Part shown: piece after piece, positions 1 through 8,967 of the stretch
Numbering within the stretch: the first letter of the stretch is position 1
How the letters are laid out: each line of letters begins with the position of its first letter
DNA from: a virus
Virus record (IMG/VR): IMGVR_UViG_3300042691_029157
Span: 41,736 to 105,735 of that record
Direction: 5' to 3' (one strand)
Length of the DNA stretch: 64,000 nt
The notes under the pieces: model-generated
Databases searched by the model: none
What the model was told of the DNA's origin: nothing
Seen by the model: only the letters and a program-made list of their open reading frames with translations
Program-made: the position numbers and the translations under genes

Positions 1-2415
1 TATAGATTAGGTAGATTAAAAATCTACGTAAATGGACGTAAATTTCACACATTTGAAAATTTTGAAGAGGTCATACCTAGAGCTTTGAACGTTGAGAGGG
101 AAAAACAAATAGGGGTTCCGTTTAACATATCTTGGGGTGGTGGTACACAAGGACTGAGAGAAAATTTAACATTTATTGAATGTCCAATTTCAGGTGATGT
201 TACCACGACTACAACAATAGATTACTCAACAACGACAACAACATCATCGTATTTAGGTTATCAATACCAACAAGACCCTGAATTATTCCCTGATTCAGTT
301 TTAAGTGGAACTACATTATCAGGACTATCGACAAATATAGTATTAGAAAAATACTTTGCAGGTACGTTTGATGGGGGTATATCACAATTTAATTACTATG
401 TAAAACCTTTAACGTCTGACGAAGTTAAACATAATTTTAAATTAAATAAGGGTAGGTATAATTTGTTTGATTGGGATTGTCCCGATTGTGAGGTTATTGT
501 CCCTGAGTGTGATTTGTCAGCAATAGTTTATGAAATTACAACCACAACCACCACGATACCTGTAACTACAACAACAACTACGATACCTGTAACTACAACA
601 ACAACTACAATTATACCTTGCGATGTAAACTATGAACTTTATAATATACCATTAGATGCTGAGGTAATATTAATTGCTAATCTATATCCAGGTTCAATTG
701 AAGCAGTGTATTCTCTACAATTAAGTAACACTTTAGATTTTGATTTGTCGGTTACATTCACACATATTTTAGGGACTATTAGTGGAGATAGTATAAATAT
801 TGAATCAGGTGTTGTGGTACCAAAAGGTTTATTAAGTGGTGAAACTATTGTAATACGTCAAGAGGATTATAATATATTGAATGATACGTCAGAATTTGTT
901 GATGTTAAATGGTCACCATATTGGGTTGATTTAGTAATCTCACTATCTTCGGAAACAATCTTTAATCTTAACCCTTGTAATCAATATCTTCTAACTGAAA
1001 ACGATGATTTTATTATTGCAGAAAATGGTAGTTATATAATCACAGAATTAGACCTTTGTTTACCAACACCTACACCCACACTTACATCTAGTCAAACACC
1101 AACACCTACACTCACATCCACACCAACACCAACACCTACACCCACATCTACTCCAACATTAACACCGACACTCACCCAGTCCTCAACACCTACATCCACA
1201 CCAACACCAACACAGACTATGACACCAACAACTTCAGTAGTACCATTAGTACCCCTAACGTTGTACATCCAACCATTAAGTGGTGGTTTATCAATAATAT
1301 TTGATGGTGTAACTTATACTGAACAAACTGAAGTTAGTGTTGAAAAGAATGTCTCATATAATATACAGGCAGTACCATCACCAGGTTATATGTTTACAGG
1401 GTGGAATGTGTATGGTGCATCTTTTTTATCAAATGAACAATCAACAACAGTATCAGTATTTTTAGATTCTGGAGCTAATTTAGCCCCATCGTATGTAGTC
1501 GACCCAAATTATGATGCGTTAGAAGACCAATTAACAACAAGTTTAGTAAGTTATCAAAATGCAACAGATAATGATTGGGTAATTATTACGCAACAAGAAT
1601 ATAATGATATTTTTGGTAATGTTGATGGTGTGGTTAAAATTGGTAATACTGACGAACAAGTAAACACAAGAGCAGTTGCAACTGGATATGATACTACGAC
1701 TTTTGGAACAATCGACGCTAGTACCCCTCTCACGATACCTACAGGTTATTACGTTGTAGGATTTGTTGCAGAGTCTTGGAATCAAAATGGTCAAGTCCAA
1801 CTTGGATATACGACGACATATCACACTGGTACTCCGACTTATATGGGAAATTCACCAAATGTAATTGGTGGTATGACTATGTTCTACGTTAGAAAAAGAC
1901 CTAGCGGTGTTGAAGCGGCGCCAGCATCTACTAACTTATACCCAGTTTTAAACTTCTTGTCACCAGCTTACCCGAATGCGGTTCCTGACACCTTTGGGTG
2001 GGCAACAACAAACAATGGGGCTTCTTGGTTTGAAACGGTATCATCATCACAGACCGCAAAAATACAGGTTTTACTGACAAACGTTAAATCTTGGCCATCA
2101 GCACCACCAAGTTCACCAACTCCAACACCATCCCCAACACCAACACTAACTTTAACACCAAATTGTCAACGTAATATTGTGATTCCAACCTTATGGAATG
2201 GCGGTACAACTATTAATACAAATCAACTTGTACTAACACAAACTTCAGAAACTTTACAAATACAAGTAAATGATACTATAACAGATAATAATGGGTCAAC
2301 TAGTTTTGTAGGAATTGTTTCATCGGATGGCACATATACTTATGTATTTACAGGTGCAGGTGGTGGGGTTGCGTTTGATTGTCAATTCCCATTAACATTC
2401 ACAGGACCTTGTTAA
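1..2415 (+). CDS. Mucin-like fibre/virion surface protein (5' partial)
   Basis: The reading frame is open from base 1, so the true start lies upstream; the TTG at 85 is only an internal codon. At least 804 residues are visible. Order: an N-terminal beta-rich region, Thr tracts (about 199-252 and 538-615), a domain at about 619-918 that is clearly paralogous to one in the gene at 7090, a Thr/Pro/Ser mucin-like stretch (1063-1236), an InlB-like repeat region with a GYMFTGW motif (near 1386-1410), a globular region, a second Pro/Thr linker (2104-2157) and a C-terminal domain with two Cys. This is the build of an exposed multi-domain fibre or head-decoration protein. No enzymatic motif is seen. 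It is followed after 37 bases by another fibre-like gene. Virion location is inferred from domain style and neighbours. Confidence 0.6.
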   Translation, partial: YRLGRLKIYVNGRKFHTFENFEEVIPRALNVEREKQIGVPFNISWGGGTQGLRENLTFIECPISGDVTTTTTIDYSTTTTTSSYLGYQYQQDPELFPDSVLSGTTLSGLSTNIVLEKYFAGTFDGGISQFNYYVKPLTSDEVKHNFKLNKGRYNLFDWDCPDCEVIVPECDLSAIVYEITTTTTTIPVTTTTTTIPVTTTTTTIIPCDVNYELYNIPLDAEVILIANLYPGSIEAVYSLQLSNTLDFDLSVTFTHILGTISGDSINIESGVVVPKGLLSGETIVIRQEDYNILNDTSEFVDVKWSPYWVDLVISLSSETIFNLNPCNQYLLTENDDFIIAENGSYIITELDLCLPTPTPTLTSSQTPTPTLTSTPTPTPTPTSTPTLTPTLTQSSTPTSTPTPTQTMTPTTSVVPLVPLTLYIQPLSGGLSIIFDGVTYTEQTEVSVEKNVSYNIQAVPSPGYMFTGWNVYGASFLSNEQSTTVSVFLDSGANLAPSYVVDPNYDALEDQLTTSLVSYQNATDNDWVIITQQEYNDIFGNVDGVVKIGNTDEQVNTRAVATGYDTTTFGTIDASTPLTIPTGYYVVGFVAESWNQNGQVQLGYTTTYHTGTPTYMGNSPNVIGGMTMFYVRKRPSGVEAAPASTNLYPVLNFLSPAYPNAVPDTFGWATTNNGASWFETVSSSQTAKIQVLLTNVKSWPSAPPSSPTPTPSPTPTLTLTPNCQRNIVIPTLWNGGTTINTNQLVLTQTSETLQIQVNDTITDNNGSTSFVGIVSSDGTYTYVFTGAGGGVAFDCQFPLTFTGPC
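538..615 (+). repeat. Thr-rich tandem repeat (T6-I-P-V units)
   Basis: A 27-base unit encoding six Thr plus Ile-Pro-Val is repeated, with the second copy nearly identical at DNA level. It separates the N-terminal part of the protein from the domain shared with the gene at 7090. The near-identity suggests recent slippage or duplication. Confidence 0.8.
1063..1236 (+). repeat. Pro/Thr/Ser mucin-like linker
   Basis: This stretch encodes alternating P-T-x-T dipeptides with interspersed Ser, Leu and Gln. Synonymous codons vary between copies (aca/act/acc, cca/cct/ccg), so the amino-acid pattern rather than the DNA repeat appears to be kept. It resembles an extended, O-glycosylatable linker. Confidence 0.8.
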
Positions 2416-2431
2416 ATGAAAAAAATAAAAG

Positions 2432-2439
2432 TATTTATA
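2432..2439 (+). promoter_or_regulatory. Candidate late promoter box TATTTATA
   Basis: TATTTATA lies 13 bases upstream of the ATG at 2453 in the 37-base gap between two structural genes. The same box recurs before many other structural genes in the window. No -35-like element is obvious. Promoter function is inferred from recurrence only. Confidence 0.45.
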
Positions 2440-2452
2440 GATAAAATTAAAA

Positions 2453-4654
2453 ATGGCTAATATAAAAATTTCGCAATTACCAGAATTTACAGGGTCAACA
2501 GATAATACTTGGCTTATATTAAATAATTCAGCTCAAACTGAAACATATAAAATAACAAAAGAAAGTTTATTTTCTGGTATAACAACTTACACTGAAATCA
2601 CTTATAATGAGTTGTATTCTTTATACACCGGAGGGACGTTAACACCTGGTCAATTTTACTTAATGACAGATTTCCAAACTTGTTATGACCAACCAAACTA
2701 CGATAATCTTCGTAGTCCTATATTTTCGGATAACTATATGACAGGTGACACCGAACCAATTTTATTATTAGCAACTTCAATAACAGGATTCTCACCGACA
2801 GTACACTCAACACTACACCCTAAAGATAAAATAACATACGACATTTCTTGGAACATAACTGAAATTAGCAATAGTCCCGCGAAAGGTAGAATCACTGAAA
2901 GAATTGATAATTTTAGTAATAGAACTGATTATGACCACAGAAATATATTATTTAAAAGGTATATTGGATATTCGTATTATGAATCTGAACCACTTAGTGG
3001 ACTCGTTGGAATAAGTGGTATAACAGGGAACACAGGAGTATTATACGGTAATACAGGAACAACATTTAGTTCAAATTTTTCAACAGGTTCGTTTGTTGCG
3101 ATAGGTAATCTAAACCCTCGAATTTTTGAAGTCATATTAGTTAATAGTAATTCTTTGGCAACTATTTCAGGTGTTACAATAAATGAGACTAGTAATTCAT
3201 CATATTACACGGCCTATGATGATGGTGTTATGAGTTACTATCAACCTAATATAAGGGTGAATGAGGTTTTCGAATATACTACATTTAATGAGACAACCGC
3301 AGTTAACAATTATATTGGTAACCACTCAAATATATATATTGAGCTTGGCTCAGGAGATTTTCTTTTAGCAAACAACGTTTTTATTAGTGGTTCATTCACA
3401 AACAACACAATAGGAAATAGGTCATATAATAACACATTTAATGACGATTGTGACAATAATCAAATAGGTGATAGTTTTTATAACAACTCAACAAATGATG
3501 ATTTTGATGGAAACATCATCGGGGAAAACTTCAATAATAATTATATAACTGCGAATTTTAATAATAACAGAATTGGTAGTGATTTTAACTATAATGTCTT
3601 AATTGGTGGTTCTTTTTATAGAAACAATATTGGGAATAACTTTGAAGATAACACTTGGACTAATGGAGATTTTCAAAATAATGAAATAGGTAACCAATTT
3701 GCAAATAATAAAATCTATAATGACTTTTATAATAACGACATCGGCAATGGTTATAACAACAATAAAAGCTATTCAAACTATTATCGTAATTTGATTGGTA
3801 ATGGTTATAATAATAATACTGTATATAACCAATTTTATGAAAATAATATCGGTCAAGTTTTTGGGGGTAATACGATTGGTATTAGTACAAATATAGGGTC
3901 ATACAATTTTGTAGGGAATAGTATTGGAAGTGATTGTGCAACTAATACAATTAGATATAACTTCCAAAGTAACAATATTTTAAATGATTTTTATAATAAT
4001 AATATATATTCAAACATATATAAAAACTCAATATTAAATGGGTTTGAAGGTAACACAATCGGAGATTCAGACAATTTAAATCTTACCTTTGAAAACAATC
4101 AAATTATGAATGAATTCAAGGGTAATAACATTCAGGGGGATTTTTGGAGTAATCATATTAAAACAAATTTTAAAGCAAACCAAACATTTGCCGAATTTGG
4201 TTATAATAATGTTGGTTATAGTTTCTTCGTGAATAATATGAGTGGACAAACAATCAGTAACAATATCGGAGATTATTTTGAATTTAATAATTGTTATGGT
4301 TCATTTTCATATAACACAATAGGTACTAATTTTTATAGTAACGAAGTTCTAGATGGTTTTGGTTTTGGCGGAGGTTCATATAGAGGAAATGTGATTGGTA
4401 ATAATTTCTATGATAATAACATCGGAGAATATTTTTATGATAATACTATTGGAGATAATTTTACTAATAACATTGTTGTAGATTATTTCCAAATGAATAG
4501 AATATGTAATAGTGTAATATCTATTGATTTTTCAGAATCAACTCACGTCTACGGATTTTATAATTGCGAAATCTTTACAAGGGCAGGTGGCGGACAAAGA
4601 TTATCATACTACGACTCAAATGATGTCCTAAATATAACAAACATAACAGAATAA
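2453..4654 (+). CDS. Asn-rich beta-solenoid tail fibre protein
   Basis: 733 aa. The N-terminus (MANIKISQLPEFTGSTDN) matches the short leader common to phage fibre and adhesin subunits that dock on the tail, followed by a mixed region to about residue 300. Residues about 305-680 consist of an imperfect 9-10 residue repeat of the form N-x-I-G-x-x-F-x-x-N. This predicts a narrow right-handed beta-solenoid with Asn ladders and stacked Ile/Phe. The C-terminus ends in a short Gly-rich/Tyr-rich cap. A TATTTATA box precedes the gene, and the next fibre-like gene follows after 2 bases. Likely role: a rigid rod of a tail fibre or spike. The receptor is unknown, and no hydrolase motif is visible. Confidence 0.65.
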   Translation: MANIKISQLPEFTGSTDNTWLILNNSAQTETYKITKESLFSGITTYTEITYNELYSLYTGGTLTPGQFYLMTDFQTCYDQPNYDNLRSPIFSDNYMTGDTEPILLLATSITGFSPTVHSTLHPKDKITYDISWNITEISNSPAKGRITERIDNFSNRTDYDHRNILFKRYIGYSYYESEPLSGLVGISGITGNTGVLYGNTGTTFSSNFSTGSFVAIGNLNPRIFEVILVNSNSLATISGVTINETSNSSYYTAYDDGVMSYYQPNIRVNEVFEYTTFNETTAVNNYIGNHSNIYIELGSGDFLLANNVFISGSFTNNTIGNRSYNNTFNDDCDNNQIGDSFYNNSTNDDFDGNIIGENFNNNYITANFNNNRIGSDFNYNVLIGGSFYRNNIGNNFEDNTWTNGDFQNNEIGNQFANNKIYNDFYNNDIGNGYNNNKSYSNYYRNLIGNGYNNNTVYNQFYENNIGQVFGGNTIGISTNIGSYNFVGNSIGSDCATNTIRYNFQSNNILNDFYNNNIYSNIYKNSILNGFEGNTIGDSDNLNLTFENNQIMNEFKGNNIQGDFWSNHIKTNFKANQTFAEFGYNNVGYSFFVNNMSGQTISNNIGDYFEFNNCYGSFSYNTIGTNFYSNEVLDGFGFGGGSYRGNVIGNNFYDNNIGEYFYDNTIGDNFTNNIVVDYFQMNRICNSVISIDFSESTHVYGFYNCEIFTRAGGGQRLSYYDSNDVLNITNITE
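3361..4500 (+). repeat. Coding repeat: roughly 10-residue Asn ladder units
   Basis: About 35-40 degenerate copies of a 27-30 base unit encode N-x-I-G-x-x-F-x-x-N. DNA-level identity between copies is low while the protein periodicity is strong, which fits an old beta-solenoid rather than recent tandem duplication. Confidence 0.7.
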
Positions 4655-4656
4655 AA

Positions 4657-5307
4657 ATGGCAACAAAATACATAATAGATAATTTATCAGGTCAGACTAT
4701 AGTTGGTGACCTTACAATTAATGGTAATATAACTGTAACAGGGATTACAAATAATAGAACTTATAGAGCATTACTAACTCAAACACCTATTTTAGTTGCA
4801 AATGACACAAGTCAGTTATATGGAAAATTTATCATAGGTGAAACTTATACAATTACAGACTATGTTTCAAATGACGATTTTAGTAATATTGCCTATGTTC
4901 AAAGTGGTGTAATAAATCAAACTGGATGTGTATTTATTGCCACGGGGGAGACCCCAAGTTATTGGGGAGATTACTCAGAAATTACTTCGTCAGGTAATCT
5001 TTGTGTTTCAGTGTTAGAAAATAGTTTGGGATTTGAAATTAATTGGGGGAAGGTTTCTCCTGGAAGCTACTATACTGGGGGGACTAACCCAATATCTGTA
5101 GACACATTCCCAAGAAATAATACAATTGTAAACACACAATCAAAATATATAGAATCTATTGACGAATTTATAATTTCTTTTGTTTCATTAGGGAATATTA
5201 ATAATCCTGATAGTTTTATTGTGTTAAGTAATAAAGGAGTGACTGATTTAACTAATGCTTTAGATTCATTATTTTACACACCAATTGAAATAATCATAAA
5301 GGACTAA
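4657..5307 (+). CDS. Tail fibre-like protein
   Basis: 216 aa. It starts 2 bases after the solenoid fibre gene and is probably co-transcribed with it. The N-terminus reads NLSGQTIVGDLTINGNITVTG, the short beta repeat (G-x-L-x-I-x-G-N-x) typical of phage fibre shafts and chaperone-like tips. The middle (FIIGETYTITDY, DDFSNIA, TGCVFIATG) looks like a compact beta domain. There is no transmembrane segment, signal peptide or catalytic motif. It is probably a fibre tip or accessory subunit of the preceding protein. The family assignment rests on style and position. Confidence 0.5.
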   Translation: MATKYIIDNLSGQTIVGDLTINGNITVTGITNNRTYRALLTQTPILVANDTSQLYGKFIIGETYTITDYVSNDDFSNIAYVQSGVINQTGCVFIATGETPSYWGDYSEITSSGNLCVSVLENSLGFEINWGKVSPGSYYTGGTNPISVDTFPRNNTIVNTQSKYIESIDEFIISFVSLGNINNPDSFIVLSNKGVTDLTNALDSLFYTPIEIIIKD

Positions 5308-5336
5308 TAATTAATTTAAAACAATTAAATAATATT

Positions 5337-5585
5337 ATGAGAATTAACATTTTAACAGACAACGATAAGGTAGAACAAGTTAGAGAAGCTTGGATAAATA
5401 AAAATGTAATGAAAATACCTTGTTCACCAACAGGAGAAGAACCCGCGACTCATTGGTATTGTACAATGGCTGGGTCTGAAGAACAAATGATGAAGATTTA
5501 CAATAAAAAAAATTTATCTATAATGGAGTTAGAAATTGGACCAAAAGAATTTCTTAACAAATGGGGATTGAAAATCATAAGGTGA
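5337..5585 (+). CDS. Small protein of unknown function
   Basis: 82 aa, not recognised. It is a mixed-charge soluble protein with two Cys (residues about 29 and 42), a Trp-rich centre (HWYCTMAGSEEQMMKIY) and a basic C-terminus. Its stop codon overlaps the possible GTG start of the next gene (GTGA), so the two are probably translationally coupled. It may act with the oxygenase that follows, but nothing in the sequence shows how. Confidence 0.55.
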   Translation: MRINILTDNDKVEQVREAWINKNVMKIPCSPTGEEPATHWYCTMAGSEEQMMKIYNKKNLSIMELEIGPKEFLNKWGLKIIR

Positions 5586-6190
5586 TACGAAATTTTATAA
5601 CTAAAGAAGAAGTTATAAAAATTTTAGAATGGGTAAATTCATTAGAATCGGATAAAGGTAATCCAAATCACCACTTATCTGAAATCACAAAAGATTTAAA
5701 TGGTAAATCTACTATTATAGATATTTCAAATAATAGTTACACAAACTATATCACAAACTTTCAGTCTGTCAGTCAGGTTTTAAAAATTAAAGTTCCTGAT
5801 TTTATTGAGTCCATTATTGGCAGATTATCTGAAACTTTAGAAATCCCAGCAGACAATATATTTTTACAAGTTGTTGATATGGACTCAGGTGGTAAGATAA
5901 CCCCCCATTATGATGCATCAATAGACGGATATATTAATTATAAATGTAATATTAGTGTCTTATCCGAAGACTATCAAATTTTCATCGGAGAAGACGTACT
6001 TAATATATCTGAAACCGATTTATATTGTTTTGAAGCATCTCTTTACAAACATTGGACTAATGAATTTAAATCACGAAGAGTGTTTTTAAGTTTTGGGTTT
6101 ATCCTCCCCTACAAAACCCTAGGTAGAAATGAAAATGACCCAAGAATTAGATTAAGTCAAAGAATATATAAGTATTTCCAAAGGGTATAA
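5561..6190 (+). CDS. 2OG-Fe(II) oxygenase, prolyl-4-hydroxylase-like
   Basis: 209 aa from ATG 5561. GTG 5582, overlapping the previous stop, is an equally good start and would give 202 aa. The double-stranded beta-helix iron motif is visible: H116-x-D118 in KITPHYDAS, distal H164 in YKHWTNEF, and R172/R173 in SRRVFLSFGF, which would bind the 2-oxoglutarate carboxylate. All ligands are present, so it should be active. The family uses Fe(II), O2 and 2-oxoglutarate to hydroxylate peptide or other substrates, and the fold resembles prolyl 4-hydroxylases more than TET/JBP DNA oxygenases. It sits among Pro/Thr-rich virion proteins and upstream of a Skp1-GlcNAc-transferase-like gene, so hydroxylation of virion proline is a reasonable inference. 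The substrate is unproven. Confidence 0.75.
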   Translation: MGIENHKVIRNFITKEEVIKILEWVNSLESDKGNPNHHLSEITKDLNGKSTIIDISNNSYTNYITNFQSVSQVLKIKVPDFIESIIGRLSETLEIPADNIFLQVVDMDSGGKITPHYDASIDGYINYKCNISVLSEDYQIFIGEDVLNISETDLYCFEASLYKHWTNEFKSRRVFLSFGFILPYKTLGRNENDPRIRLSQRIYKYFQRV

Positions 6191-6204
6191 ATCATTTATT
6201 TGGA

Positions 6205-6212
6205 TATTTATT
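6205..6212 (+). promoter_or_regulatory. Candidate late promoter box TATTTATT
   Basis: TATTTATT lies 5 bases before the ATG at 6218 in a 27-base gap. If it is a -10-type element, the transcript would be almost leaderless. It is one member of the recurrent box set. Confidence 0.35.
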
Positions 6213-6217
6213 TTTAA

Positions 6218-7087
6218 ATGCCGTCAGTAGTAATTTTAAAAAGTGATAATTTTTCAGGTGATGTTGCTAATATCACATTCTACCCATTAACGGGTGGTAG
6301 TATTGATATTGGTTCACAAATAATCCCCTATGTTTATGTTACGGATTACTACGAAGGAACATATAACCTTAATTTTACAGCTCAAAGTCAAAGTTGTGAG
6401 GTTTTTGTTTCACCATCAGGACTTACAGAGTTAGTGTTTGGTTTAGGTAGGGGAATATCAATTGATAATAGAGATAAGAATTACTTAATTAAAGATAAAA
6501 TAACAATTAATAAGAGTCCAATCATATCTAGGTACTGGGAACAAAATGAATGGTGGGGAAACCAAGGAATTACACCACAATGTGTTGGATATTCTTGGGC
6601 ACATTGGATTGAGGATGGTCCCGTAAAACACGGAGGTACTCCACCTATTGTACACCCAACATTAATTTATAAGGAGTCTCAAAAGATTGACGAGTGGCCT
6701 GGAGAAAATTATGATGGTACATCTGTTAGGGCTGGTGCCAAGTATTTACAACAAACAAACCGAATTAAAAACTACTATTGGGCATTTGACATTAACACAC
6801 TAATTAACACCGTATTAAATGTTGGGCCCGTAGTTGCTGGGACATATTGGTATAGAAATATGTTTTATCCTGATAGAAATGGTAATATTCGTATTGGAGG
6901 ACCTATTGTTGGTGGACACGCCTATGTTATTAATGGAATTGATACTAGAAAAAGACTATTTAGAATAAAGAATAGTTGGGGAAGGGGATGGGGATTACAA
7001 GGTAATGCCTATATCTCATTTACAGATATGGAGAGATTAATAAAAATGAATGGTGAAATTTGTTTGGCCACAGAAAATAATTTTTAA
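6218..7087 (+). CDS. Papain-like (C1A) cysteine protease with virion module
   Basis: 289 aa. Residues 1-63 form a small beta module that recurs at the start of the next two genes. Residues about 105-289 are a papain-family domain: oxyanion Q116 and nucleophile C122 (WWGNQGITPQCVGYSW), H234 in GGHAYVING and N252 in IKNSWGRGWG. The catalytic set is complete. There is no signal peptide and no long inhibitory propeptide, so the N-terminal module probably anchors it to the virion instead. Likely role: hydrolysis of a host surface protein during adsorption, or processing of neighbouring virion proteins; context cannot distinguish these. It is followed after 2 bases by the mucin-like gene. Confidence 0.85.
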   Translation: MPSVVILKSDNFSGDVANITFYPLTGGSIDIGSQIIPYVYVTDYYEGTYNLNFTAQSQSCEVFVSPSGLTELVFGLGRGISIDNRDKNYLIKDKITINKSPIISRYWEQNEWWGNQGITPQCVGYSWAHWIEDGPVKHGGTPPIVHPTLIYKESQKIDEWPGENYDGTSVRAGAKYLQQTNRIKNYYWAFDINTLINTVLNVGPVVAGTYWYRNMFYPDRNGNIRIGGPIVGGHAYVINGIDTRKRLFRIKNSWGRGWGLQGNAYISFTDMERLIKMNGEICLATENNF

Positions 7088-7089
7088 CT

Positions 7090-8409
7090 ATGTCACAATA
7101 CGTTGAATTTTTCGATACAAACTATAGTGGACAAACTGCACAAGTTACGTTTGAGTCTTTAAACGGGTCTGTTTATGATTTGGGTGAACAAGTAGTCCCC
7201 TTTACCTTTTATGGTGACGATATTGAACCTAATTTATCGGTTTATGGTAAATATACTTTTTACTATATTAGATTTTATAAAACCTGTATTATTAATGTCT
7301 TACCATCAACAACTACAACAACCACTTTTATTCCTGTAACAACCACAACTACTTTTGAACCAATTACTACAACTACCACAACAATACTTAATATTTGCGA
7401 TATAAGTTATGACTTAAATTTTGTACCTCAGAATACTGAAGTAATCTTTACCTCAACTATTAGCCCTGGGTCTGTAAATGCCGAATATACCCTAGTAACA
7501 ACTGAACCACTAGATTTTGATTTATCAGTATCATTCCAACATGTGTTAGGCACATTATCTGGTGATAGTCTAATTATTAGTTCGGGAGTTACAATACAAG
7601 CTGGCGATTTATCAGGAAGTACACTTATTGTAGTCGATTACGATTATTATAATTTAAATGATACTTCAGAATTTACAAATTTACAATTCTCACCTCAGAA
7701 TATTGAGATAGGTTTTAATTTTACTGCCGACACCATCTTTACCCCACCACCGACACCTACACTAACTTTAACAAATTCCTCAACTCCAACCAATACACCT
7801 ACTTTGACTCAGACATTAACTGAGACCCCCACACTAACCCCAACTAGTACACCTACTAATACTCCAACAAATACCCCTACTTTAACTGAAACCCCAACTA
7901 GTACACCTACTAACACACCAACATTAACGGAGACGCCAACAAACACACCTACTTTAACTGAAACTCCAACTAGTACACCAACTTTAACACCTACCAATAC
8001 GCCTACCTTAACAGAAACTCCAACTTTGACACCATCATCAACATTACCTGAATTAACTCCTACACCTACGGCAACAATGGAAACATTACCACCCACAGAT
8101 AATTTTAATTGGTCATTTGACGACGCTGGAGGTTCCGAGTTAAATACTTATAGAATATTAAAAAATGGGTTAGAAGTTGTTAATACGAATGTTAGTCGTA
8201 GTGGTTCATTTATGGTTACGGATAAAGATGTGGTTAGAATTATAGTAAATATGGTCACAGGTGAAAGTGTCACGTCACAATTAGACGAGGATGGAATATT
8301 GATATACGATGAAACCGCTAGTAGGTCCCCTCAAGTTTTGGATAGTGGGAATATAACAATAAGAGATGGGTCTAATTATATTGCAACAGGTGTAATAATT
8401 AGTAAATAA
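7090..8409 (+). CDS. Mucin-like virion protein with shared modules
   Basis: 439 aa. Residues 1-70 are the same beta module seen at the starts of the genes at 6218 and 8423 (motif SGQTAQVTFESLNG here). A Thr tract follows (7306-7389), then a domain at 7396-7695 closely related to one in the first gene of the window (shared LDFDLSVSFQHVLGTLSGDS). Next comes a Thr/Pro linker of about 117 residues (7744-8094) and a C-terminal beta domain of about 105 residues. No catalytic motif is seen. It is probably an extended surface fibre. The Thr/Pro linker contains no Asp before Ser/Thr, so it lacks the D-(S/T)-x motif known for Bacteroidota general O-glycosylation. Confidence 0.6.
   Translation: MSQYVEFFDTNYSGQTAQVTFESLNGSVYDLGEQVVPFTFYGDDIEPNLSVYGKYTFYYIRFYKTCIINVLPSTTTTTTFIPVTTTTTFEPITTTTTTILNICDISYDLNFVPQNTEVIFTSTISPGSVNAEYTLVTTEPLDFDLSVSFQHVLGTLSGDSLIISSGVTIQAGDLSGSTLIVVDYDYYNLNDTSEFTNLQFSPQNIEIGFNFTADTIFTPPPTPTLTLTNSSTPTNTPTLTQTLTETPTLTPTSTPTNTPTNTPTLTETPTSTPTNTPTLTETPTNTPTLTETPTSTPTLTPTNTPTLTETPTLTPSSTLPELTPTPTATMETLPPTDNFNWSFDDAGGSELNTYRILKNGLEVVNTNVSRSGSFMVTDKDVVRIIVNMVTGESVTSQLDEDGILIYDETASRSPQVLDSGNITIRDGSNYIATGVIISK
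7744..8094 (+). repeat. Long Thr/Pro linker (TPTLTETPT-type repeats)
   Basis: About 117 codons of P-T-x-T units, many as T-N-T-P-T-L-T-E-T-P. Codon choice differs between copies, so the repeat is kept at protein level. The complementary strand shows a spurious Val/Gly-rich reading frame, which is not a gene. Confidence 0.85.
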
Positions 8410-8422
8410 TTTATAAAGTAAA

Positions 8423-8923
8423 ATGGGAACAGTTATAACATTAAAGAGTCAAATTTTTTCAGGAGATGTTGCAAACATTACATTTTATCCTTTAAGTGGT
8501 GGTTCTATTGATTTAGGTTCGCATATAATTCCTTACACATTTGACGTTGAAAATTACGAAGGAACCTACGATTTGTACTTTATAAACCAAGGTCAAAATT
8601 GTCAATTAATTATACCTGAAACAACCACAACAACAACGGAGCCACCAACATTCAACTATTTTACCGTAGCAAAGAGTTGTGAGGTCTGTGACCCACAATT
8701 GTGTGAAAATTTCTTAAATAATAGTAGTGGAGGGTATTACTTTAATTTTATAACTTACCAAGAAATAACCCCACCAATGATACTTACAATAGATGGTTGT
8801 TGTATGTATATAGAATCAGTTTTAAATCAAAATTTACCAGGTTATTCCACATTCTTAGTGACTGAAAATCAGTATCAAATTGTGAGTGGAACAATTTCAG
8901 AAGAATGTCCAAAATGTCTTTAA
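8423..8923 (+). CDS. Cys-rich virion-type protein with shared N-terminal module
   Basis: 166 aa. Residues 1-65 are about as similar to residues 1-63 of the papain-like protease as expected of a recent duplicate (shared SGDVANITFYPL, GSIDLG/IG, YEGTY). A Thr tract (8620-8643, T6-E-P-P) then links to a Cys-rich C-terminal domain of about 90 residues with nine Cys (CEVCDPQLC, DGCCMY, EECPKC). The Cys pairs could form disulfides or bind metal. No known family is recognised for that domain. It is the third gene in a row built on this N-terminal module. Confidence 0.6.
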   Translation: MGTVITLKSQIFSGDVANITFYPLSGGSIDLGSHIIPYTFDVENYEGTYDLYFINQGQNCQLIIPETTTTTTEPPTFNYFTVAKSCEVCDPQLCENFLNNSSGGYYFNFITYQEITPPMILTIDGCCMYIESVLNQNLPGYSTFLVTENQYQIVSGTISEECPKCL

Positions 8924-8967
8924 TTTTAACAATTAGTTTTTAATTTTATTCATAAAAGAATAATTTT

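Noticed and set aside
7744-8094. CRISPR-like repeated DNA
   Set aside because: There are no equal-length spacers; the repeats are in-frame P-T codons.
7809-8096. Minus-strand reading frame rich in Val-Gly repeats
   Set aside because: It is the complement of the Thr/Pro repeat in the real gene at 7090; the repeat keeps it free of stops.
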